Shown here one piece after another: positions 35,378 through 43,713 of a DNA stretch of 64,000 nucleotides. Source of the DNA: Halobaculum limi (GTDB taxonomy: Archaea; Halobacteriota; Halobacteria; Halobacteriales; Haloferacaceae); contig NZ_CP120468.1 in the NCBI RefSeq assembly GCF_029490015.1, positions 2,356,001 to 2,420,000 on the forward strand. The letters are read 5' to 3'. The position numbers and the translations under genes were made by a program. The notes below the pieces were generated by a model that saw only the letters and a program-made list of their open reading frames with translations, made no database searches and was not told the DNA's origin. Position 1 is the stretch's first letter. The number at the start of each line of letters is the position of its first letter.

Positions 35378-36909
35378 CGGCCGTCGTACACCACGTCGCC
35401 GTCGACAGCGGTCGCCGCCACGTCGATGTCTCGAATCGCATCGGGGCGGTCCCACGGCGACTCCTCGAGGACGACGAAGTCGCCGCACTTGCCGACCTCG
35501 AGCGTGCCGAGGCGATCCTCGTCGAAGCCCGCGTACGCCGCGCCAGCGGTGTACGCCCGGAGCGCCTCAGTGACGCCGAGCAACTGGCCCTCGCTGGGAG
35601 CGTTCACGGCGTAGTGGACGCCCAGCAATGGGTCGAGCGGCATACAGTCGCTCCCGAACGCAAGCGGCGCGCCCGCATCGAGGTACTCGGGCAGGCGGTT
35701 CGCGTCGGTGCGGCGGTCGCCGAGGCGAGCGTCGTACAGGCCGCCCTCGAAGCCCCACTTGTGGAAGTTGGGCTGCATCGAGGCGACGACGTCCATCTCG
35801 GCGAACCGATCGATGGCCTCGTCGCTGGCGAGTTCGCAGTGTTCGATCCGGTGGCGAGACTCGCCGGGTGCGTCGGTGTCCGCGTAGGCGTCGAGGACGG
35901 CGTCGATGGCGGCGTCGCCGATGGCGTGTAGCGTCACCTGGAAGCCGTGGGCATCTGCGCGCGCGACGAGACCGTCAATATCGTCGGGGTCGAGCACCCA
36001 CGTCCCGGTCTCCTCCTCTGTGTCGGCGTAAGGGTCGTGCAGTTTCGCGGTTCGCCCGCCGAACGTGCCGTCGGTGTACGACTTGACCGCGCCCGTCTGG
36101 ACGAACTCGCTGCCGTGGTTCGTGCGGAGACCGGCGTCGACGAGCGAGTCGAGGTGGTCGGCCCAGTAGTTGATCCGGACGCGCAGGGAGAGGTCGCCCG
36201 CCATATCGAGGTCCCGGTACACTTCGGGCGCTTTCGACTGGCGGACCATGTCGTGGATCATCGTCACGCCGCGTTCGTTCGCGTTGCGCTGTGCCGCACG
36301 GACGAGTTCCTCGGCCTCTTCGACGCCGGGTTCGATCGCCTCGTAGACGGGGTCGACTGCCTCCTCGACGACGACGCCAGTCGGTTCGCCGTCTTCGGTG
36401 TGCACGTCGTCGTCGGGCATCTCCTCGCGCAGGCGGTCGAACACGGCGTCGTTGACGGAGGCGACGTGCATGTCCTCGCGGAACGCGACGACGGGCGCAG
36501 ACTCGGAGACGGACGCGAGGTCCTCGGCGGTGAGGTAGCGCGACTCCGCCCACGTCGACTCGTCGTAGCCGAACCCGAGGACCCACTCCCCCTCCTCGAC
36601 CTCCGCGGCCCGCGCTCGGAGCAACTCGACCGCCTCCTCGGGTGAGTCAGCCACAGAGAGGTCGGCGTGGACGAGATACCGCCCCGAGTTGAGCAGGTGC
36701 GTGTGGGCGTCGATGAAGCCGGGGAGGACGACCCGGCCCTCCGCGTCGAACGTCTCCGTCTCCGCGCCGGCGAGAAACTCCACGTCGTACGTCGTCCCGA
36801 GTCGGACGATACGGCCGTCGCGAACGGCGAACGCCTCGTACGTCTCGTCGGGGTCCGCGAGCGTGTGGACCTCGGCGTTCGTGACGACGAGGTCTGCGGG
36901 GTCGGTCAT
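35374..36909 (-). CDS. YtcJ-type amidohydrolase
   Basis: A 511-residue amidohydrolase starting MTDPADLVVTNAEVHTLADP. The metal motif GFIDAHTHLL (about residues 64-73) is present, followed by GFGYDESTW, MHVASVNDAVFDRL, the MIHDM region, LHAIGDAAID (metal His) and RIEHCEL, with SDCMPLDP near the end. These are the features of the long YtcJ-like family (often about 510-560 residues), which hydrolyses amide-type substrates that are mostly undefined. It converges with the GNAT gene, overlapping its stop by 4 nt, and is divergent from hmgA. ATG 36909 is chosen; the longer frame to 36981 is poor. Confidence 0.85.
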   Translation of the reverse strand: MTDPADLVVTNAEVHTLADPDETYEAFAVRDGRIVRLGTTYDVEFLAGAETETFDAEGRVVLPGFIDAHTHLLNSGRYLVHADLSVADSPEEAVELLRARAAEVEEGEWVLGFGYDESTWAESRYLTAEDLASVSESAPVVAFREDMHVASVNDAVFDRLREEMPDDDVHTEDGEPTGVVVEEAVDPVYEAIEPGVEEAEELVRAAQRNANERGVTMIHDMVRQSKAPEVYRDLDMAGDLSLRVRINYWADHLDSLVDAGLRTNHGSEFVQTGAVKSYTDGTFGGRTAKLHDPYADTEEETGTWVLDPDDIDGLVARADAHGFQVTLHAIGDAAIDAVLDAYADTDAPGESRHRIEHCELASDEAIDRFAEMDVVASMQPNFHKWGFEGGLYDARLGDRRTDANRLPEYLDAGAPLAFGSDCMPLDPLLGVHYAVNAPSEGQLLGVTEALRAYTAGAAYAGFDEDRLGTLEVGKCGDFVVLEESPWDRPDAIRDIDVAATAVDGDVVYDGR

Positions 36910-37012
36910 ACGCGAAGCGGTGGTCGCCCGCGGCAAAACCGTTCGGGAAGCGGGCGACCCTCGGGCCGCGAGAACCGACACGACTTAGCGCCCGCCGCCG
37001 TCACGGCGACGT

Positions 37013-38230
37013 ATGACCGACACCGACGCCGAGACGCTCGCGGAACGCGTCCGCGAGGGCGACCTCCGCCTGTACGAACTGGAGGAGCACGCGGACGCCG
37101 ATACCGCCGCCGCCGCCCGCCGCCTCCTCGTCGAGGACCACTCGGGCGCAGATCTGTCGACCAGCGGCGACTACGCCTTCGACGCCGCCGAGGCGGAGTC
37201 TGCCATCGAGAATATGGTCGGCGCGATCCAGATTCCGCTGGGCGTCGTCGGCCCGGTCGAGATCGACGGCGGCGCCATCTCCGGCGAACACTACCTCCCG
37301 ATGGCGACGACGGAGGGGGCGCTACTCGCCTCCGTCAACCGTGGCTGTGCCGCGCTCAACACCGCCGGTGGCGCGGGCGCGCGCGTCCTCAAGAACCGGA
37401 TGACCCGTGCCCCGGCGTTCCGCGTGGCCGACGTGGCCGAGTCAGAGGCGCTCTCCTCGTGGGTGCGCGACCACGTCGACACGCTCCGAGAGGCCGCCGA
37501 GTCGACGACGAGTCACGGCGAACTCAAAGAGGCGACGCCGTACGTCGTCGGAAACACCGTGTTCGTCCGCTTCGCCTACGACACGAAAGACGCGATGGGG
37601 ATGAATATGGCCACCATCGCGACCGAGGAGGCCTGCGACGTCATCGAGGCCGAGACCACCGCGGATCTGGTCGCGCTCTCGGGCAACCTCTGTACCGACA
37701 AGAAGCCCGCCGCCGTCAACGCCGTTGAGGGGCGCGGACGCACCGTCGCCGCCGACGTCACTATCCCCCGCGAGACGGTGAAGGAGACGCTGAAGACGAC
37801 GCCGGAAGCCGTCGCAGAGGTGAACACGCGCAAGAACCTCGTCGGGTCGGCGAAGGCCGGGAGCCTCGGATTCAACGCCCACGTCGCCAACTCCGTGGCT
37901 GCGATGTTCCTCGCGACGGGGCAGGACGCCGCGCAGGTCGTCGAGGGGGCCAACGCCATCACGACTGCCGAAGTTCGCGACGGCGACCTCTACGTCAGCG
38001 TCACCATCGCGTCGCTGGAGGTGGGGACGGTCGGCGGCGGAACGAAACTCCCCACCCAGTCAGAGGCGCTTGACGTCCTCGGGGTGCGCGGCGGCGGTGA
38101 CCCCGCCGGGAGCAACGCCGACGCCCTCGCGGAGGCCGTCGCGGTGGCGTCGCTGGCGGGCGAGTTGTCGCTGTTGTCGGCGTTGGCCTCGCGTAACCTC
38201 TCGTCGGCACACGCCAGCCTCGGGCGCTGA
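37013..38230 (+). CDS. hmgA: 3-Hydroxy-3-methylglutaryl-CoA reductase (NADPH)
   Basis: A 405-residue class I HMG-CoA reductase that converts HMG-CoA to mevalonate, the committed step to the isoprenoid chains of archaeal lipids. Catalytic residues are visible in order: Glu in MATTEGALLASVNRG (about residues 99-113), Lys in SGNLCTDKKPAAVNAVEGRG, Asp in ATGQDAAQVVEGANA and His in SSAHASLGR at the C-terminus. The nucleotide site DTKDAMGMNM is intact. The start at ATG 37013 fits the family. It is divergent from the amidohydrolase; a TATA-like TTAGC lies about 25 nt upstream. Confidence 0.96.
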   Translation: MTDTDAETLAERVREGDLRLYELEEHADADTAAAARRLLVEDHSGADLSTSGDYAFDAAEAESAIENMVGAIQIPLGVVGPVEIDGGAISGEHYLPMATTEGALLASVNRGCAALNTAGGAGARVLKNRMTRAPAFRVADVAESEALSSWVRDHVDTLREAAESTTSHGELKEATPYVVGNTVFVRFAYDTKDAMGMNMATIATEEACDVIEAETTADLVALSGNLCTDKKPAAVNAVEGRGRTVAADVTIPRETVKETLKTTPEAVAEVNTRKNLVGSAKAGSLGFNAHVANSVAAMFLATGQDAAQVVEGANAITTAEVRDGDLYVSVTIASLEVGTVGGGTKLPTQSEALDVLGVRGGGDPAGSNADALAEAVAVASLAGELSLLSALASRNLSSAHASLGR

Positions 38231-38270
38231 GCAGGGCGTCGACGACGGGCGCCAGAGCCTCTTCTCCCGG

Positions 38271-38639
38271 CTATCGTTCGTCGAGTCTGACCACGAGCGC
38301 GTGAATTACTAGCCAGCCACGCCGTCGGAGTTCGAGCGGGTCGCCCCAGATGTGGGCCGCCAGCGGTGCTTGAAACGCTGCCGCCGCGAACAGGAACGCG
38401 CCGACGTACGGGTGGACGAACATCCACGCGACGACGCCCGCCGTCCCCTCCCACACTAACAGCGCGTACGCGGCCGCGCCGTTGAAGGTGAGAAACACGC
38501 CGAGGAGGGAGACGAACGCCGCGAGGAACAACAGCGCGGCGAACGGTCGCTCGTCGCCCGACGCGACGAGTGGAAGCGAACCCGTGACCAGGACCGACTT
38601 GTGAGCGGCGGCGACGAGGCCGGTCGTGGTCGGAAGCAT
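38271..38639 (-). CDS. Small multi-pass membrane protein of unknown function
   Basis: A 122-residue protein starting MLPTTTGLVAAAHKSVLVTG. Three or four hydrophobic segments (about 14-25, 34-55, 57-75 and 79-95) end in a polar segment DPLELRRRGWLVIHAL. A TTTATTT-type TATA box sits 24-30 nt upstream of ATG 38639, so an upstream extension to 38723 was rejected. The family is not recognised. It lies 40 nt from the convergent hmgA stop. Confidence 0.65.
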   Translation of the reverse strand: MLPTTTGLVAAAHKSVLVTGSLPLVASGDERPFAALLFLAAFVSLLGVFLTFNGAAAYALLVWEGTAGVVAWMFVHPYVGAFLFAAAAFQAPLAAHIWGDPLELRRRGWLVIHALVVRLDER

Positions 38640-38662
38640 AGCGGGGACTGCCTCCCGATGTG

Positions 38663-38669
38663 AAATAAA
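38663..38669 (-). promoter_or_regulatory. TATA box of the 38271-38639 gene
   Basis: Minus strand TTTATTT, 24-30 nt upstream of the ATG at 38639. It overlaps the space just downstream of the 38683 gene's stop codon, so the two minus-strand genes are independently transcribed. Confidence 0.5.
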
Positions 38670-38682
38670 CCCTCGCCTGTCG

Positions 38683-39207
38683 TTACAGCAGGCGATACTC
38701 GCCGCGCGACTCCGTCGCCTCACCGCGGCGCGTCAGGCGGTCGAGGATGGTTCGCGCCGCCTCCGCGGGCACGCCCCGGTCTGTCGCGTACTCGACGATG
38801 GCTTCCTCCGTCTCGTTGCCCGCGCGGAGGGCGTCGCGGACCCGCTGTTCGCGCGAACGCGACCCACCGCTGTCGTCTGATCCCGCGTCGGCCACCTCGT
38901 CGGCGTCCAATCCCGAGCCCTCGAGGTACTCGCGGTCGTCGACCGCACCCTCGAACGCCTCGACCTCGCGCTCTAACTCCGCGACGGTGCCCGCACGTTC
39001 GAAGGCGTCCGACTGCCCCTGCTTGTCTGCGAGGAGTTTCGCGCGCGCCTGCGCCGCGGCCGCGCGGTCCTCCGACTCGTAGAAGCGGTGGAGGCGACGG
39101 ATCGGATGGCGAGAGCCACACTGCGGGCAGGTGGCGGAGTCTTGCCCGTCCGGGTCCGAGAGCAGCCAGTACGTGCCACAGGAGCGACAGCCGACGACCG
39201 CGTACAT
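38683..39207 (-). CDS. Zinc-ribbon and helical protein (DUF5817-like)
   Basis: A 174-residue protein starting MYAVVGCRSCGTYWLLSD. Paired cysteines CRSC and CPQC form an N-terminal zinc ribbon (about residues 7-32). A helical region with YESEDRAAAAQARAKLLADKQ follows, then an Asp/Ser-rich linker, and a C-terminal segment (about 125-174) resembling a winged-helix, with EYATDRGVPAEAARTILDRL. The layout matches the haloarchaeal DUF5817 family, for which a nucleic-acid role is plausible but unproven. The much longer frame to 39804 reads over the cupin gene and was rejected. It is divergent from the cupin. Confidence 0.82.
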   Translation of the reverse strand: MYAVVGCRSCGTYWLLSDPDGQDSATCPQCGSRHPIRRLHRFYESEDRAAAAQARAKLLADKQGQSDAFERAGTVAELEREVEAFEGAVDDREYLEGSGLDADEVADAGSDDSGGSRSREQRVRDALRAGNETEEAIVEYATDRGVPAEAARTILDRLTRRGEATESRGEYRLL

Positions 39208-39285
39208 ACGCGACGCTTGCGCGGCCTCTGAGTTGAACGTTGCTTCCGTGACCACACCTAAGTTCGCGGCCGTCGCCGACCCGGT

Positions 39286-39627
39286 ATGAACCACGAACCA
39301 CACGACCCGAGCCAGGACACCGAAGCCGTCCCCGGCGCCCACCTCGCACAACTCGCGACGGGCGAGGAGATGAGCGTCCAACACTTCAGTATCGACCCCG
39401 GCGCGGAGGTGCCCGAACACAGCCACCACCACGAACAGGCGGGCTACATCACGAAAGGAGCGCTGACGTTCCTCCTCGCGGACGGCGAGGAAGTCGTCTG
39501 TGCGGCCGGCGACTCGTACGTGCTTGCGGGCGAGGAGGTCCACGGTGCGGTGAATCGTGGCGACGTCCCCGCAGAGGGTATCGACATCTTCAGTCCGCCG
39601 CGGCCGAACCCCGACTGGCAGGAGTGA
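39286..39627 (+). CDS. Cupin domain protein
   Basis: A 113-residue single-domain cupin. The first conserved motif, HSHHHEQAGYITKGALTF, carries three histidines and the glutamate of the metal site (about residues 45-62). The second motif is SYVLAGEEVHGAVNRGDV with a histidine in place (about 84-101). Such small proteins bind a divalent metal and can be enzymes or sugar-binding proteins; the role is unknown. The stop is a few bases from the right-end hairpin of the TnpB element, so the insertion lies immediately after the gene and did not disrupt it. Confidence 0.88.
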   Translation: MNHEPHDPSQDTEAVPGAHLAQLATGEEMSVQHFSIDPGAEVPEHSHHHEQAGYITKGALTFLLADGEEVVCAAGDSYVLAGEEVHGAVNRGDVPAEGIDIFSPPRPNPDWQE

Positions 39628-39631
39628 ACTA

Positions 39632-39681
39632 CCCCACCCTACTCGCTCACGGCTGACGCCGTTCGCTCCTTGAGGGTGGGG
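39632..39681 (-). repeat. Right-end hairpin of the TnpB element (likely omega-RNA end)
   Basis: CCCCACCCT (39632-39640) pairs perfectly with AGGGTGGGG (39673-39681), with a smaller inner hairpin ACGGC/GCCGT. It overlaps the 3' end of tnpB. In IS200/IS605 elements this position holds the right end and the scaffold end of the omega (re) RNA that guides TnpB; that role is inferred here. Confidence 0.7.
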
Positions 39682-40851
39682 CTTCCTGTTTCTACGACGC
39701 GCTTTGCATCCACAACAGAGGACACAGGGAGCACAGTCTCCACAGGCGGTGATTCGGAGCGTCCCGCTCCTAACAGCTTGATACCGCGAGACAGGATGTT
39801 CCACGCCGCGTTCGCGTCTCTATCCGCCTCGAATCCGCACGCCGGACAGGAGTGTTCGCGCACCCACAGCGGCTTATCCGTCGAGACGCCGCAGGACGCA
39901 CACTCTTTCGTCGTCCCACGCGGATTCACGGCGACAAAGTGAGCCCCTTCGCGTTCGCACTTGTATTCGAGCATCCGCAAGAACGTCCCCCATGCCGCAC
40001 CTGCCCGGTTTCGAGAGTTGCCCGGCAGTTCGACCAGTCCCTTCGTGTCTAATTTCTCAACGGCCACGAGGTCGTACTCTCGGGCATAGTAGTTCGAGAG
40101 TTTGTGCAAGAAGTCTCGCCGCTTGTTCTTCAACTCCGCGTGTCGTTCGGCCACGACTCGGCGCTGTTTCTCCCAATTGTTCGACCCGTATTTCTTCCGT
40201 GAGAGGTTGCACTGTGCGCGTTCCAAGCGATCGCGTTCGTCCGAGAGGTCAAGCGATTCGACGGCAGTTCCGTCGGTGTCGTGGGCGTACGTGAGAATCC
40301 CCACGTCGATGCCGACGCACCGCTCGAGATTCTCGGGTTTCTCTGGTGGGTCGGTGGACGTCTCGACGCCGAGGACGGCGTACCACTTCCCGGTCGGTTC
40401 TTGCTTGACCGTGACAGTCTTGATTTTGGCGTCGTCGGGCAGGTCGCGGTGGAAAGTGAGTGGAATTTCACCGAGTTTCGAGAGCCACAGTTCAGTCCGA
40501 CCGCCCGTGTTCTTGAGCTTGAAGCCGGATTGACTATAGGTGAAACTGCGGTACTCGCCCGGTGCCTTCCATTTGAGCGTGCCGACGCGGTAGCCGTTTG
40601 CTTTGCGCCCGCGAAGCGTCGAGAGGTTGTCGTACAACCGCTGAACGACTTTCTGGAGAACTTTCGAGTGAACGCTTTTCAGGTCGTTCCACCACTTCTT
40701 GAGGCTCGGAAGGAGCTTCTGTTCGGAGTATGCGGAGGTGTCGTCGGTGCAGAAAGTGGTTGTAGACCTGTCTACAGGTATCGACAGTCCACACTAACTG
40801 TTCTTCGAGGGCGTCGGACGGTCGGAGCCGATACCTGTAGTTGTAGTTCAT
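39639..40851 (-). pseudogene. tnpB: TnpB (OrfB) with an N-terminal frameshift
   Basis: The N-terminal frame starts at ATG 40851 (MNYNYRYRLRPSDALEEQLV) and matches TnpB through YNHFLH, at about 40745. It then shifts: the correct continuation TDDTSAYSEQKLLPSLKKWW is in the +1 frame, which runs on through YDNLSTLRGRK to the stop at 39639. Three or four codons also appear to be missing at the junction, so a short deletion is likely. Downstream, RuvC residues are intact: Asp in CVGIDVGILTYA, Glu in LVAVEKLD and Asp in DRDANAAWNI, plus a CASC...CPAC zinc finger. TnpB is an RNA-guided nuclease; this copy should be unable to make it unless translated by recoding. Confidence 0.85.
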
Positions 40852-40974
40852 CTACGAGCGTTCTTCGATGAGTTCGTCGAGTTTCTCTTGGACGAACGAG
40901 GACAGACTCAGGTGATTCTCCTGAATCCACTCCTCTTGGTCGTCTCTGATAGAGATGGTCTTGCGCGTTGCCAC
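40852..40974 (-). CDS. Ribbon-helix-helix-like small protein upstream of tnpB
   Basis: 40 codons from GTG 40974, ending TAG directly against the tnpB ATG (TAG-ATG, no spacer). The sequence MATRKTISIRDDQEEWIQEN followed by HLSLSSFVQEKLDELIEERS has one strand (KTISI) and two amphipathic helices, the pattern of MetJ/Arc ribbon-helix-helix DNA-binding proteins. Tight coupling to tnpB suggests co-expression and control of the element, by analogy with small ORFs next to other haloarchaeal tnpB genes. The reading frame is intact while tnpB is not. Its shortness limits certainty. Confidence 0.6.
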   Translation of the reverse strand: MATRKTISIRDDQEEWIQENHLSLSSFVQEKLDELIEERS

Positions 40975-41024
40975 ACCCTAAATTATGCAAACAACGTAAT
41001 AAACAGTTGCGATTGCGTAGCCCT

Positions 41025-41117
41025 ATGGGCCAAGCGACGAACGTGTTTGAGAACTATGCGGCGCTGTATCCCCTCCCTACTCACTCGCTTCGCTCGTCGT
41101 TGAAGAAGGGGCCTTAG
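41025..41117 (+). other. Left-side hairpin of the TnpB element, with a 30-codon ORF
   Basis: CCCCT (41069-41073) can pair with AGGGG (41107-41111), enclosing a sequence resembling the right-end hairpin. An open frame from ATG 41025 (MGQATNVFENYAALYPLPTH onward) runs to TAG at 41115 and reads through it. It resembles short translations often seen at element ends in haloarchaea, so I treat it as terminus sequence rather than a gene. Confidence 0.5.
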
Positions 41118-41170
41118 CACCTCAATTCAGGTAAATAGAGCGGTCGAGGCCGGCGCGCCGTGCAGTCGCG

Positions 41171-41785
41171 TCAGTCCGCCTGCGCCTCGTCGTCGGCGTC
41201 GATATTCGCCTCGTCGGCGCCGGGAGCCATCTCGATGTCGACGTCGTCGGGTTCCTCGGTGCCGCCGATGTGGACGTCACCGTCTGCATCCTCGACGTAG
41301 GCGTCGTCCGCGAAGCCGGCGACGGCGTTCTCGAACTCGCCTTCGGCCATCCGCTCGGGCGTCGCCGGCGCTCCGGCGACCCCGTCTGCGGGGTAGAATT
41401 CACCGAGGGGATCGTCGATCGTGATACCGTATCGCTGGAAGAACTGCTCGTAGCGCCGGTAGTGCTCTTCCAGTTCGTCGCCGGGGAACTCCATCATCTC
41501 GGCCCACCCGTGGTTGAAGAAGTCGAAGTTCGCTTGGATGTGGGTGACCTCGCGAGCCTCCGCTTCCGGGTACCCGGCGTCGAGTGCGGCGACGTACGTG
41601 TCCATCGTCGCGTCGAAGAAGTCGTCGAGGTGGTCGCGTCGGTCCTCGCGGTGGGCCTCGTCGGCCTTCTCGAGGAAGATACTCGTGTGCAGGCCGACGA
41701 GTTTGTCGTTGACGTAGCCACCGACGACCGGCGTCGTGAGCGCACGCTTCGCGGCCCAGTGACGGACGTTCTGCCGGAGTTTCAT
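41171..41785 (-). CDS. DUF6149 family haloarchaeal protein
   Basis: A 204-residue protein starting MKLRQNVRHWAAKRALTTPV. The conserved part is mostly helical and includes VNDKLVGLHTSIFL, HREDRRDHLDDFFDATMDTY, EAREVTHIQANFDFFNHGW and MEFPGDELEEHYRRYEQFF. The pattern is that of the haloarchaeal DUF6149 family, whose function is unknown. The C-terminus (about 140-204) is acidic and low complexity. ATG 41785 is chosen; an ORF to 41914 has no similarity upstream. It is divergent from the FAD oxidoreductase gene. Confidence 0.82.
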   Translation of the reverse strand: MKLRQNVRHWAAKRALTTPVVGGYVNDKLVGLHTSIFLEKADEAHREDRRDHLDDFFDATMDTYVAALDAGYPEAEAREVTHIQANFDFFNHGWAEMMEFPGDELEEHYRRYEQFFQRYGITIDDPLGEFYPADGVAGAPATPERMAEGEFENAVAGFADDAYVEDADGDVHIGGTEEPDDVDIEMAPGADEANIDADDEAQAD

Positions 41786-41945
41786 CTGTGAACGCGATTG
41801 GGGCCGCGTCGTCTTGAATGTGCGGCGAACCGGAGCACGTCCGTGGAGGCACGCGATTCGGTGGCCCATCCTGTCTGGGTTACGTAGCCGCGTGAACTCC
41901 CACGAGGATAGCAACCCACATTAACCCCGAATCCGAAGCCCGGGT

Positions 41946-43190
41946 ATGAGCGAGTCGTTCGTCATCATCGGCGACGGGATCGCCGGTAGTTCCGCCGCCG
42001 AGACCCTCCGGGAGGAGGCGCCGGACGCCGACATCACCGTCATCACTGACGAGGGAGAAGCCCTCTACAATCGCATCCTCATCAAAGAGTTCGCCAAAGG
42101 GAAACTCCCCGAGGCGCCCATCTCGATCCACGAGACGAGTTGGTACGAGGACCGCGACATCGACCTCGAACTCAACACGCTCGTCACGGACATCCGCACC
42201 GACGAGCACGAGGTCGAAACGCACACCGGTGACGTCATCGAGTACGACAAACTGCTCCTCTCGGTCGGGGGAACGCCACAGCAGCTCCCCGTCGAGGGAA
42301 GCGACGCCGACGGCGTCCACCACTTCTGGACGTTCCAGGACGCCCGTCGCATCCGCGAGTCCGCCGAGGGCGCAGAGAACGCCGTCATCGTCGGCGCGGG
42401 TCTGCTCGGGATCGACCTGGCCGCTATCTGCGGCGCACAGGACGTCGAAGGCAAGTACCTGATGCGCGGCAACTCTTGGTGGCGCTACGCCCTCGACGAG
42501 GAGGGTGCAGAGATTATGCACGAGGCGATGCGCGAACGCGGCGTCGAACCCGTGTTCGACTCCGGCGTCGACCACTTCGAGACTGACGACGACGGTCACG
42601 TGACCGCCGCGGTCGACCCCAACGACGACCGCTTCGAGGCGGACTTCGCGGGCGTCGCCATCGGTCTCAACCTCAACACCGAACTCGTCGAGGACACGCC
42701 CATCGAGACGGACGACGGCATCCTCGTCGACGAGTACATGCAGACGAACGACCCCGACGTGTTCGCCGCGGGCGACATCACCCGCTTCTACGACGTCATC
42801 CTGGGCGAACAGGCACAAAACGGCGCGTGGGGGAGCGCGAAAGAGCAGGGGACCATCGCGGCGAAGAACATGCTGGACCACGGCAGCGAAGAGTTCCGCT
42901 GGGTCTCCTCGTACTCCATCACTCACTTCGACTTCCCGTTCCTCTCGTTTGGCCACCCGACGCTCGGCGACGACGAGGTGACGAAGAAGTTCGGCGACGA
43001 CGAGTGGCGGCGTCTCGCTCTGAAAGACGGCAAGGTCGTCGGCGGCGTCCTCATCGGCAACCTCGCGCCGCAGTCGGCGTACAAGAAACTGATGCGCGAA
43101 CAGGTCGACGTGAGCGGACAGAAAGACCTCCTGATGACCGACGGGTTCTCCGCGGACGATCTTGAAACCGAAGGCGCGACCGCCGAGTAA
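41946..43190 (+). CDS. FAD/NAD(P)-dependent oxidoreductase
   Basis: A 414-residue flavoprotein with two Rossmann motifs: the FAD site FVIIGDGIAGSSAAETLRE at the N-terminus and the NAD(P) site AVIVGAGLLGIDLAA (about residues 146-160). The second FAD motif is NDPDVFAAGDIT (about 270-281). This is the pyridine nucleotide-disulfide oxidoreductase fold without the redox-active Cys pair; it resembles NirB-type or ferredoxin-reductase-type subunits. The electron partner is not encoded nearby. The C-terminus (residues about 310-400) carries conserved FPFLSFGHP and GGVLIGNL. Confidence 0.88.
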   Translation: MSESFVIIGDGIAGSSAAETLREEAPDADITVITDEGEALYNRILIKEFAKGKLPEAPISIHETSWYEDRDIDLELNTLVTDIRTDEHEVETHTGDVIEYDKLLLSVGGTPQQLPVEGSDADGVHHFWTFQDARRIRESAEGAENAVIVGAGLLGIDLAAICGAQDVEGKYLMRGNSWWRYALDEEGAEIMHEAMRERGVEPVFDSGVDHFETDDDGHVTAAVDPNDDRFEADFAGVAIGLNLNTELVEDTPIETDDGILVDEYMQTNDPDVFAAGDITRFYDVILGEQAQNGAWGSAKEQGTIAAKNMLDHGSEEFRWVSSYSITHFDFPFLSFGHPTLGDDEVTKKFGDDEWRRLALKDGKVVGGVLIGNLAPQSAYKKLMREQVDVSGQKDLLMTDGFSADDLETEGATAE

Positions 43191-43381
43191 CGCCGCGTCG
43201 ACGCCGTACTCTCCACGTTCTGCAGCCGTTTCCGTGAAGCGCTGCTGTCGCCAGCGGTGGCCTCGTTGGGAACGACGCTGCCGCCGGCTACATCGCTCAC
43301 CAGCCGTGTTTACGGCCTCCCTGCGGGTGACCAGTCACGCGCGACGCAAGAACTACATACGATTATGTGGTATGGTATAGC

Positions 43382-43672
43382 GTGGCACGAAGCGATCAGC
43401 CGCTGACGGTACGTCGCGCCGAGACGGTTCCGGAGGACGCGACCGTGCGGCACGTCGACCAGTTGAGCGAGTCAGCGCGTACCGCCTTCCGCGACCTGCG
43501 TACTGGTGAACGGACGCCCGCCCCCGATTTCAACCCTGGAGAGGTAATCGTGTTCACATCGTACTACCGGGTTGTTCGTGCACCGGCCGCGCGTCGGACT
43601 GACGCTCACGCCGACGTAGACGAGCCAGCGAGGAGAAGTGAGGGCGGCGGCGGGTCGACCGTTCGCCAGTAG
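43382..43672 (+). CDS. Small protein with a C-terminal YYRV motif (DUF7979-like)
   Basis: About 96 residues starting at GTG 43382 (ARSDQPLTVRRAETVPEDAT). The core HVDQLSESARTAFRDLRTGE with the later FNPGEVIVFTSYYRV is the pattern of a haloarchaeal family of short proteins of unknown function. The last 25 residues are arginine- and glycine-rich and appear disordered. GTG 43367 in frame is another start. A TTATG-like element at 43363 may be a TATA box. The function is unknown. Confidence 0.6.
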   Translation: MARSDQPLTVRRAETVPEDATVRHVDQLSESARTAFRDLRTGERTPAPDFNPGEVIVFTSYYRVVRAPAARRTDAHADVDEPARRSEGGGGSTVRQ

Positions 43673-43713
43673 CGGACCGACACCGTTTTCGGCGTCTCCG
43701 ACCGAATTCGCGT

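Larger units (their letters stand above)
39632..41112 (-). mobile_element. IS200/IS605-type element carrying TnpB only (IS1341-like)
   Basis: Bounded on the left by the hairpin at 39632-39681 and on the right by a related hairpin at 41069-41111. It contains a frameshifted tnpB, a small ribbon-helix-helix-like ORF and no tnpA (Y1 transposase), so transposition would need a TnpA in trans. The two terminal hairpins share CCCTACTC-type sequences in the same orientation. It sits between the cupin gene and the DUF6149 gene. The exact ends and target site are not determined. Confidence 0.75.
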
